Part shown: piece after piece, positions 1-4,809 of the stretch
Layout: every line of letters begins with the position of its first letter
How positions within the stretch are numbered: position 1 is the first letter of the stretch
Assembly: GCA_019594305.1 (NCBI GenBank)
Contig: JAFDTZ010000046.1
Coordinates: 1-15,299 of the forward strand
DNA length: 15,299 nucleotides
DNA from: Thermoplasmata archaeon
GTDB taxonomy: Archaea > Thermoplasmatota > Thermoplasmata > Halarchaeoplasmatales > Halarchaeoplasmataceae
Direction: 5' to 3'
Program-made: the position numbers and the translations under genes
Notes under the pieces: generated by a model
Database searches by the model: none
Told to the model about the DNA's origin: nothing
The model's input: the letters and a program-made list of their open reading frames with translations, nothing else

Positions 1-31
1 CCATCTCTTTTAGAATCGCATGTGTGTCCAT
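1..31 (-). CDS. 5' end of a leftward gene running off the window (10 codons visible)
   Basis: On the minus strand an ATG at 31-29 opens a frame reading MDTHAILKEM to the window edge. No function can be read from ten residues. The call rests on context. A TATA-like element (TTTATA in a T-rich run, plus-strand 54-60) is centred about 25 nt upstream of this ATG, the same spacing seen before the aCPSF1 start at 3872. That spacing would give a leaderless transcript, and there is no purine-rich ribosome binding site in the gap, as expected for one. If real, the gene is divergent from rpoK and the whole 32-1161 stretch is a long divergent intergenic region. The alternative is a chance ATG. Confidence is limited by the length. 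Confidence 0.4.
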   Translation of the reverse strand, partial: MDTHAILKEM

Positions 32-50
32 GAGTGTAAAAGGTATTAAC

Positions 51-63
51 CCGTATAAAAAAA
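51..63 (-). promoter_or_regulatory. TATA box for the leftward gene at the left edge
   Basis: The minus strand reads TTTTTTTATACGG here, an archaeal-type TATA box. Its centre lies about 25 nt upstream of the ATG at 31, which would place the transcription start at or next to the start codon (leaderless). Confidence 0.4.
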
Positions 64-84
64 CTTTCTATCGACATGGAGAAT

Positions 85-106
85 TTACATGTTATATCTC
101 ATGTAA
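85..106. repeat. Inverted repeat, 7-base arms
   Basis: Arms TTACATG (85-91) and CATGTAA (100-106) with an 8-base loop. The pairing continues to AATT on both sides if one bulged T is allowed. It is the leftmost member of the hairpin series. Confidence 0.6.
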
Positions 107-133
107 TTATACCATCTACGTAACTTTTTTACC

Positions 134-204
134 GGGCTATCTTTAGTTTGGTTAGAAAAAGTATTTATACTTTCGGCCGCAAGTTAATTAACTTGCGTAG
201 CCCT
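134..204 (+). other. Nested, tRNA-like cloverleaf fold (probably not a functional tRNA)
   Basis: An outer stem pairs GGGCTAT (134-140) with GTAGCCC (197-203), including one T-G wobble. It encloses two hairpins: AAAGTAT-TT-ATACTTT at 158-173, and the 20-base palindrome at 178-197, which shares base 197 with the outer stem. Between the outer stem and the first hairpin lies a D-loop-like run, AGTTTGGTTAGA (145-156), with the typical GG. Total length, about 71 bases, is close to a tRNA. Against a working tRNA: there is no TTCRA-type T loop (the loop would read TTAATTA), the D stem is weak, the anticodon loop is one base short, and no CCA follows. It could be a decayed tRNA, a structured RNA, or chance nesting inside a palindrome-rich region. 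Confidence 0.3.
178..197. repeat. Perfect 20-base palindrome
   Basis: CGCAAGTTAATTAACTTGCG is its own reverse complement with no loop. A perfect palindrome this long is very unlikely by chance in 1 kb. It forms the last arm of the cloverleaf-like structure at 134-204. Confidence 0.85.
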
Positions 205-245
205 AATTTCCCAATCTGTTTATGATCCGATCATAAAGAGCATTA

Positions 246-318
246 GAAGTTTAACTTCAGATACCTTTTAAGTTTGGGTCTGCAGGAAGCAAGCTTCCTC
301 CAACTTGAAAAACAAGTT
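246..318. repeat. Three consecutive hairpins
   Basis: Three inverted repeats lie in 73 bases. GAAGTT/AACTTC with a one-base loop spans 246-258. AGGAAGC/GCTTCCT with loop AA spans 284-299. AACTTG/CAAGTT with loop AAAAA spans 302-318. AGATAC follows the first hairpin at 259-264 and follows the third, after a short gap, at 325-330. The second copy is continued by AGGGCAT, which resembles the sequence after the palindrome at 942-963. Confidence 0.75.
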
Positions 319-395
319 TTTCTAAGATACAGGGCATTCACCTACCATTCTAGCAAATTTTATCATTTCTTAATCCATATTCTCGAGATGGCGGC

Positions 396-412
396 GCGCC
401 CCCACGGGGCGC
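396..412. repeat. GC-rich hairpin, 7-base arms, 3-base loop
   Basis: Arms GCGCCCC (396-402) and GGGGCGC (406-412) with loop CAC. It is strikingly GC-rich in an AT-rich stretch. It is preceded by the overlapping 8-base palindrome GGCGCGCC (393-400). It is not followed by a T-run, so it does not look like an intrinsic terminator. Confidence 0.75.
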
Positions 413-500
413 TTTAAGAACCACCAGGAGTCTCGAAAATATACAAAATCTGTATCAATATAGTCACGGCTTCTATAGGAAAGTTCATGTTTCTATGACA

Positions 501-579
501 TCAGGAACAGAGTTCCTGAGATATCTACAGGAATTTCAAAGAAATCCCTTCAATCGATGGAATTTCACAAGGAATTCCA
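501..579. repeat. Second cluster of three consecutive hairpins
   Basis: TCAGGAAC/GTTCCTGA with loop AGA spans 501-519. AGGAATTTC/GAAATCCCT with loop AAA and one mismatch (G-T wobble on the minus strand) spans 529-549. TGGAATT/AATTCCA with an 8-base loop spans 558-579. Spacers are 8-9 bases. AGATAT follows the first hairpin at 519-524. The first hairpin shares the core GGAAC-NNN-GTTCC with the one at 917-937. Confidence 0.75.
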
Positions 580-583
580 GTAG

Positions 584-916
584 ATCGGCCGAAGCTTATA
601 CCATGTAGCACCTGTACGCGTACATTTCACTCTGGAACTCTTCGCTCTTCCGAAAAGCGACGGCTGGCAGTTCGTATCCCTGCCCGTAATATCTGACAAT
701 ACCTACATAACCGAAGTTTTATCGTCCATCGACGGCAGTTACGAGAGTCTGATGTATTATAACACTCACGTCGACCAGTGGAACAGCGGGCAACCACGGA
801 CTGCCGTCCGAAGTGACCACGATAGGCTACTTCGACGCTTCGGCGGATTACAACGTTGTGTACGATGATGACCCTGCAACCTTCGTTTTCGAACCCGGGC
901 TGGGTTACTGGGTGTT
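584..916 (+). pseudogene. Frameshifted remnant of a secreted/surface-protein domain
   Basis: After an in-frame stop at 581-583, frame 2 reads protein-like sequence from about 626: FTLELFALPKSDGWQFVSLP, continuing through an 'ITEVLSSIDGSYESLMYY' stretch to DQWNSG near 790. Frame 3 then carries the continuation: LPSEVTTIGYFDASADYN from about 801, and later FEPGLGYWVFF ending at about 916. Neither frame alone covers the domain, so one indel near 785-800 has broken it. The 'GW-FVSLP' and 'GYWVFF' signatures match a domain I know from C-terminal parts of large archaeal secreted proteins; this is from memory, not a search. There is no plausible start, ribosome binding site or signal peptide. Hairpins at 613-624 and 917-937 bound the remnant. 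The open frame beyond 916 (to 1043) is palindrome sequence and does not look like protein. A sequencing error or programmed frameshift is possible but less likely, since both ends are missing. Confidence 0.6.
613..624. repeat. Perfect 12-base palindrome at the left edge of the gene remnant
   Basis: TGTACGCGTACA is self-complementary with no loop. Protein-like sequence of the remnant begins directly after it. Confidence 0.7.
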
Positions 917-994
917 TTTCGGAACTGTGTTCCGAAAGATCTTAGGAAAGTTAACTTTCCTAAAAGATACAACGGGGCATCGGAACACGTTGTA
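917..994. repeat. Composite palindromic block with a 22-base perfect palindrome
   Basis: Three inverted repeats lie in 78 bases. Arms TTTCGGAAC (917-925) and GTTCCGAAA (929-937) surround loop TGT. A loopless 22-base perfect palindrome, TTAGGAAAGTT plus its reverse complement, covers 942-963. Arms TACAACG (968-974) and CGTTGTA (988-994) surround a 13-base loop. The first two are separated by only GATC. AGATAC lies at 965-970. The block begins exactly where the recognisable protein remnant ends, as if it had been inserted there or marks a deletion junction. Confidence 0.8.
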
Positions 995-1106
995 TGGACC
1001 GTTGAGTACTGATATGGCAATCCAAACTTGTGCTTATATCTAGTCATGTCTCCCGGTGATATCGACAGTATAGCAGAATCCATTGCGATATTTGGTACTT
1101 TTTGCC

Positions 1107-1150
1107 TTGTTTAAACAAAAAGCTTATTTAAGTGTTCCATTTTGGGAGGA
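1107..1150 (+). promoter_or_regulatory. Promoter and ribosome binding site of rpoK-rpsB
   Basis: Two TATA-like elements are present: TGTTTAAACA (1109-1118, inside the 12-base palindrome 1107-1118) and CTTATTTAAG (1123-1132). A strong Shine-Dalgarno, GGGAGGA, lies at 1144-1150, about 11 nt before the ATG. Only the first TATA box gives a transcript (start near 1137) that includes this Shine-Dalgarno, so it is preferred. Confidence 0.5.
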
Positions 1151-1161
1151 AAGATTAGCGA

Positions 1162-1341
1162 ATGAAAAAGAAACACACTAGGTTCGAAAAGGCCAGGATT
1201 ATCGGATCCCGTGCTCTGCAGATATCCATGGGTGCACCACCCCTTATAGAGGTACCTGAGGATGTAATAGACCCTGTAGATATAGCTTACATGGAATACG
1301 ATAAGAGTGTGATTCCGATTTCCGTATTAAGGGAGACATAA
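1162..1341 (+). CDS. rpoK: DNA-directed RNA polymerase subunit K (Rpb6/omega homologue)
   Basis: A 59-residue protein matching the whole length of archaeal RpoK. This small subunit sits on the RNA polymerase clamp/foot and aids assembly and stability, as omega does in bacteria and Rpb6 in eukaryotes. The family core is plain: TRFEKARIIGSRALQISMGA (residues 6-25), the 'EKARIIGARALQIAMGAP' block, followed by 'PPLIEVPEDVIDPVDIAYMEYDK' and an 'IPISVLRE' end. The ATG is preceded by GGGAGGA at 1144-1150. The stop TAA at 1339-1341 is one base before the ATG of rpsB, so the two are clearly co-transcribed. In many archaea rpoN, rpoK, eno and rpsB lie together; here eno is absent from between them and rpoN is not upstream. 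It is shorter than 60 residues and easily missed by gene callers. Confidence 0.93.
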   Translation: MKKKHTRFEKARIIGSRALQISMGAPPLIEVPEDVIDPVDIAYMEYDKSVIPISVLRET

Positions 1342-1342
1342 G

Positions 1343-1954
1343 ATGACAGAAGCCGAAGTAGAGGATATGTTGGTAAAAGAAGACACCTATCTAACATCGG
1401 GAGTACATATTGGCACACAACAGAAAAGCGCATCAATGAAGCCATTTATATTCCGTGTTAGAGACGACGGTTTGTATGTGCTAGATGTTAGAAAAACCGA
1501 TGAACGTCTACAGACAGTAGCCAAATTTTTATCCGGATTCCCCCCCGAAAAGATTCTTATAGTATCTGCAAGACAATACGGTAGTCAACCAATCCAGATG
1601 TTCTCTAAAGTGGTTGGTACAATGAGCATAGCCGGACGATTTATTCCGGGTATATTAACAAACCCCGACCTACCTTCGTTTATAGAGCCAGAAGTTATTA
1701 TTGCTGTGGACCCTTCTGCAGATAATCAAGCCCTGAAAGAAGCAATAAGCATAGGCATTCCAATAGTTGCACTTGTAGACTCTAATAATACATTGGAGAA
1801 TGTCGATATAGCGATACCTACAAATAATAAAGGCAGAAAAGCACTAGCTTTGGTATTCTGGCTTCTTGCTAGGGAGATATTACTTCAGAAGGAAAAGATC
1901 GATAACAGAGACGATTTTGAGTATGAATTAGAAGAGTTTGAACAAAGCTTATAA
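1343..1954 (+). CDS. rpsB: 30S ribosomal protein uS2, archaeal type
   Basis: A 203-residue uS2, a structural protein of the small ribosomal subunit that binds late on the 30S surface near the mRNA exit side. Archaeal/eukaryotic-type features are visible. An N-terminal 'LVKEDTYLTSGVHIGTQQKS' block is followed by 'MKPFIFRVRDDGLYVLDVRKT'. The Rossmann-like core carries 'KILIVSARQYGSQPIQMF', 'RFIPGILTNPDLPSFIEPEVIIAVDP', then 'IPIVALVDSNN' and 'VDIAIPTNNKGRKALALVFWLLAREIL'. Length is typical for archaea, and there is no long C-terminal extension as in eukaryotes. The ATG starts one base after the rpoK stop, and its ribosome binding site (GGGAG) lies inside the last rpoK codons. The gene ends 4 bases from the convergent aCPSF1 stop, so its transcript must terminate inside antisense aCPSF1 sequence; T-rich runs occur at about 2000-2020. 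Confidence 0.96.
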   Translation: MTEAEVEDMLVKEDTYLTSGVHIGTQQKSASMKPFIFRVRDDGLYVLDVRKTDERLQTVAKFLSGFPPEKILIVSARQYGSQPIQMFSKVVGTMSIAGRFIPGILTNPDLPSFIEPEVIIAVDPSADNQALKEAISIGIPIVALVDSNNTLENVDIAIPTNNKGRKALALVFWLLAREILLQKEKIDNRDDFEYELEEFEQSL

Positions 1955-1958
1955 ACAC

Positions 1959-3872
1959 TCAAAATAACCTGACAGACTCTAGATTCCAAGGAGTTCTTGA
2001 TTCTATTCCATATTTCTTGTATATTGTACTAGCAAGATTTGTACATTTTCCCTCTTCACCGTGGGTTATGATGACTCTTTCAGGCGGCGGTCTCATACTG
2101 CTAATGTAGTGAAGTAATTGTATCCTATCGCTGTGACCTGAGAACCCTTCACATGTATGTACTCTCATCTTTACTTCTATATCTATGGGTGCTCCGTTCT
2201 CTAATAAGGTTATGTGGTCATATCCTTTTTGTATCCTGTCACCCATGGTACCCGATGCCTGATAACCGACAAATACAATCGCTGATTCCGGGTCGTCACC
2301 CCAGGCCTTAAAGTATTCGAGAACAGGTCCGCCGTTCATCATACCTGCTGTTGCAAGGACTATTGCCGGTTCTGACGAATCGCATATTTCTCTTCTCATG
2401 TCCATACTATCGACTTGTTTAAATGAAGGCGATAAGAACGGATTTTCATCTTCACGGAATATCTTTCTCTTGAGTTTGTTGTTGAGGAATTCCGGGTAAG
2501 CGGTATGTATTGCAGATGCTTCCCATATCATACCGTCAAGATACACTGGAACTTCCGGAGCATCACCTTTTCTTATGGCTTCTTCGATCACCAACATGAC
2601 TTCCTGAGAACGGCCGACGGCGAAAACAGGGATCAGTACCTTTCCTCCGGCCCTGTCAAGATGTTGGACCAAGATGTCCTTTAACTGCTCTACGGCGTCA
2701 AGTCTGCTTGGCTGGAGGTCGTGATATCCTCCGTATGTCGCTTCCATGACTACAGTTTCTACCCGCGGGAATTTATTGACCGCTTGATTGAACAACCACG
2801 TCTTATCGTACTTGATATCTCCGGTGAATGCTACGTTGTAATCTCCGTCGCCTATATGCATGTGTGCTACTGCGGATCCAATTATGTGACCTGCATTATG
2901 CATGGTCAACCTAATATCAGGTGCGATATCCGTTGTTTCACCATATTCCATGGTTATCGTGTGTTTAACCGCCTCTCTTATGTCGCTGGAACCATAGGGG
3001 GGATCTCTGGAATCAGCCATAGCTACCTTTATATAATCTAGTTGTAAAAGTGCGGCCATATCCCTTGTCGGAGTGGTACAATATACTGGCCCGTCGAAGC
3101 CATATTTGAAAAGAACCGGTATCATCCCACAATGATCCAGATGTGCATGGGTAAGAACGATAGCATCCAATGTATCCGGAGGGAGAATCTCCGGTGCATT
3201 AAGATAGGGGGTCCCGCTACCCGATGATGAAACATCCACGCCGCAATCTATCAATATCTTACTGTCTCTAGTGTGTAATAGATGTGCACTTCTGCCAACC
3301 TCCCTATAACCACCTAAAGCTATAATTCTAGCGAATTTTTCCCCTTTTCTCGTATCACGGTTTATCTTCCTACCCAAGGCTTGTAAAAAATCTCGCCTTT
3401 CATTTCTAACGGTTCTGAGATAGCTTCTTATGTCTTTTACCGTTTTTGAAGGAATGGGTGGTGTCCTAACCACATCGGGGGACCATCCGGTCTCCGCTTT
3501 TATCTCGTTTAGTACCCTGCCCTTTTTACCGATGGCTATACCCGGGGCCTTTGCCTCTATGGTTACCTCGCCTGTATCTTCCTTGAAGTACAAATCTGTG
3601 ATCTCCGCTTGTTCATCAACTATGTTTCGTATTTTTTCTTCTGCCTCTTCTATGCTGTCAAGCAATGAGGAATCCGGGCGTATCGAGACCCTTCTCTTGA
3701 GATGCTCGGCCAGTTTTTTGATACTATCTGGTTCGTTAGTGAACTCCTCTATATCTTTTGTATAAATCACAACAGTTGAACCTTCAAACTCTATATCGGT
3801 GATACGTACTGTTGTCGGAATTACCTCGTCCACCGCTCTTCTAGCTTCTCGTAAAACTTCTTCTACGCTCAT
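1959..3872 (-). CDS. fttA: aCPSF1/FttA: KH-domain beta-CASP ribonuclease, transcription termination factor
   Basis: A 637-residue protein, the usual length of archaeal aCPSF1. This family is the archaeal counterpart of CPSF73: a zinc-dependent endo/exoribonuclease that cleaves U-rich 3' ends of nascent RNA and drives transcription termination. Domain order: N-terminal KH-like region (about 1-70); KH domain with a GKKG loop near residue 115; metallo-beta-lactamase domain with HAHLDH (first His = 242); motif residues in 'AGHIIGSA' and 'FTGDIKYD'; beta-CASP insert after 'EATYGG'; C-terminal motifs GHSD (His580) and ITHGE (His604). All metal-binding motifs are intact, so it should be active. The ATG follows a TATA box by about 25 nt with no Shine-Dalgarno, pointing to a leaderless mRNA. 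It lies downstream of psmB on the same strand but has its own promoter in the 68-base gap. Confidence 0.96.
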   Translation of the reverse strand: MSVEEVLREARRAVDEVIPTTVRITDIEFEGSTVVIYTKDIEEFTNEPDSIKKLAEHLKRRVSIRPDSSLLDSIEEAEEKIRNIVDEQAEITDLYFKEDTGEVTIEAKAPGIAIGKKGRVLNEIKAETGWSPDVVRTPPIPSKTVKDIRSYLRTVRNERRDFLQALGRKINRDTRKGEKFARIIALGGYREVGRSAHLLHTRDSKILIDCGVDVSSSGSGTPYLNAPEILPPDTLDAIVLTHAHLDHCGMIPVLFKYGFDGPVYCTTPTRDMAALLQLDYIKVAMADSRDPPYGSSDIREAVKHTITMEYGETTDIAPDIRLTMHNAGHIIGSAVAHMHIGDGDYNVAFTGDIKYDKTWLFNQAVNKFPRVETVVMEATYGGYHDLQPSRLDAVEQLKDILVQHLDRAGGKVLIPVFAVGRSQEVMLVIEEAIRKGDAPEVPVYLDGMIWEASAIHTAYPEFLNNKLKRKIFREDENPFLSPSFKQVDSMDMRREICDSSEPAIVLATAGMMNGGPVLEYFKAWGDDPESAIVFVGYQASGTMGDRIQKGYDHITLLENGAPIDIEVKMRVHTCEGFSGHSDRIQLLHYISSMRPPPERVIITHGEEGKCTNLASTIYKKYGIESRTPWNLESVRLF

Positions 3873-3889
3873 AATATTTCACTTTTTTT

Positions 3890-3903
3890 TATTGTATATA
3901 GAA
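3890..3903 (-). promoter_or_regulatory. TATA box of aCPSF1
   Basis: The minus strand reads TTCTATATACAAT, an archaeal TATA box centred about 25 nt upstream of the ATG at 3872. Transcription should start at the A of the ATG or within a base or two, giving a leaderless mRNA. The gap between is A-rich. Confidence 0.6.
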
Positions 3904-3940
3904 CTGAATTTGTTTTTCCGATATGTTATATCATATTAAT

Positions 3941-4594
3941 TTATGGAAAACGAAGGCCCTTCTCTTTTTTGACCTTCGATATTCTTTTTTCGATGTTTTT
4001 ATCGTCTATTTCCTTAAATCTATCTTTTTTAGTTATAGATGCCACCTTAATTCCATCGCCCGATGCAGAATCCCTGCTGGACGACACCATTAGACATAGT
4101 ACCGCTAGGTCTATACCTTCCTCTATACTCATGTTTTTCTTGTAGTGGTCTTCAAGTACACCGTAAACGAATGGTGATCCTGAACCTGTAGATACATAGT
4201 CATCCGATATTGCGCCTCCCGCAGCATCGATGGAGTACACTCTTCCGCCTTTGGAATCGACACCACCAAGCAACAGGCCCACCCAATAGGGCATCCATCT
4301 CCGGTTGAGGAGTATATTGGATATTAGAGTAGTAGATGCTTCAACGGACATCTCTTTTTCCCTCTTTAACTGATATAATTCGACCTCTGAACTGAGATAT
4401 CTGGCCAATACCTGGCCATCTGCAACCAGACCGGCTATGGTAAGACAAAGGTTGTCACCTATTTGGAACAATTTTTTCGTATCTTTATGGGCTATCATAT
4501 GTCCCATAGTCGCCCTTTTTTCAGTAGCCATTACTACCCCGTCTTTGCAAACCAATCCTAACGTTGTCGTGCCTTTTTTTGTATTTTCTTCCAT
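3941..4594 (-). CDS. psmB: 20S proteasome beta subunit (N-terminal threonine protease)
   Basis: The catalytic subunit of the archaeal 20S proteasome, forming the inner beta rings that degrade unfolded proteins in the cytoplasm. The propeptide is removed at the KKG|TTTLG junction to expose the nucleophilic Thr1. Numbering from that Thr, Glu17 and Lys33 are present ('ATEKRAT', 'DTKK'), as are GSGSP and RDSASG of the active site. I place the start at ATG 4594-4592 (217 residues, 8-residue propeptide MEENTKKG, the same length as in Thermoplasma acidophilum) rather than at the in-frame TTG at 4618. The TATA box at 4626-4633 predicts a transcription start near 4604, downstream of that TTG. The TTG start would add MERVESEI. 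The C-terminal tail is lysine-rich and ends in GLRFP. No alpha subunit gene lies in the window. Confidence 0.95.
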   Translation of the reverse strand: MEENTKKGTTTLGLVCKDGVVMATEKRATMGHMIAHKDTKKLFQIGDNLCLTIAGLVADGQVLARYLSSEVELYQLKREKEMSVEASTTLISNILLNRRWMPYWVGLLLGGVDSKGGRVYSIDAAGGAISDDYVSTGSGSPFVYGVLEDHYKKNMSIEEGIDLAVLCLMVSSSRDSASGDGIKVASITKKDRFKEIDDKNIEKRISKVKKEKGLRFP

Positions 4595-4623
4595 GATTTC
4601 ACTCTCAACTCGTTCCAATCTAT

Positions 4624-4634
4624 GGATTATAAAG
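4624..4634 (-). promoter_or_regulatory. TATA box of psmB
   Basis: The minus strand reads CTTTATAATCC. Its centre at about 4630 predicts a transcript start near 4604, giving a leader of about 10 nt before the ATG at 4594. This decides against the longer TTG start at 4618. Confidence 0.55.
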
Positions 4635-4765
4635 ATTGTAAGGAATTAATGTTAAAGGGGTATTCTTTACCCGAATTACAGATTCCTATAAAATCTCTTA
4701 CCTCTCTAAGTGAGACACCTATATATATGTTTTTCGTCGCAGTGATCCCCAATGTACAACAGTCA

Positions 4766-4790
4766 TATAAAAAAATAGAAAAGAAAGAAA
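4766..4790 (-). terminator. T-rich transcription terminator after the 947-residue surface protein
   Basis: About 20 bases past the stop at 4812-4810, the minus strand has a long pyrimidine/T tract (TTTCTTTCTTTTCTATTTTT and on). U-rich runs of this kind are the usual archaeal termination signal and the target of aCPSF1-type cleavage. There is no stable stem directly before it. The rest of 4635-4765 shows only a weak 5-bp hairpin (GGGTA/TACCC, 4658-4672). Confidence 0.55.
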
Positions 4791-4809
4791 GGGTTTGAGA
4801 CGAAGAAGT

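Larger units (their letters stand above)
32..1106. other. Gene-poor, palindrome-rich divergent intergenic region
   Basis: No intact gene is visible on either strand over about 1.07 kb. The stretch holds at least twelve short inverted repeats with perfect or single-mismatch arms of 6-11 bases (itemised in separate entries). It also holds one frameshifted protein-domain remnant at about 584-916. The longer open frames inside it (for example minus 766-1083) lack protein-like character and are read as shadows. No CRISPR spacing, transposase or canonical tRNA was seen. The inverted repeats all differ in arm sequence, so this is not a tandem array of one repeat unit. Confidence 0.7.

Noticed and set aside
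3..146. Plus-strand open frame through the left edge (48 codons, ATG at 38)
   Set aside because: It spans the TATA box and the first hairpin, has odd composition (three Cys, many Tyr) and no known pattern. The minus-strand start with a TATA box explains the area better.
134..204. Functional tRNA gene
   Set aside because: There is no TTCRA-like T loop, the D stem is poor and the anticodon loop is wrong. Reported only as a tRNA-like fold.
396..412. Intrinsic terminator
   Set aside because: The stem is strong but no T-run follows on either strand, and no gene ends nearby.
85..994. CRISPR array
   Set aside because: Hairpin arms differ from one to the next, spacing is irregular, and there is no constant direct repeat or cas gene.
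780..1043. Programmed frameshift giving an intact small protein
   Set aside because: No slippery heptamer or downstream pseudoknot is evident at 785-800, and the product would lack a start and any natural C-terminus.
766..1083. Minus-strand 105-residue open frame
   Set aside because: It runs antisense to the frameshifted remnant and the palindrome block, has basic low-quality composition (KRRLQGHHRTQR), and has no promoter or ribosome binding site.
170..1260. Many classic restriction sites (PacI, AscI, PmeI, EagI, HindIII, XhoI, EcoRI, MluI, SmaI, HpaI) suggesting a cloning polylinker or vector contamination
   Set aside because: The sites are by-products of longer natural inverted repeats, spread over 1 kb rather than packed together. 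The region flows smoothly into the archaeal rpoK promoter, and no vector gene is present.
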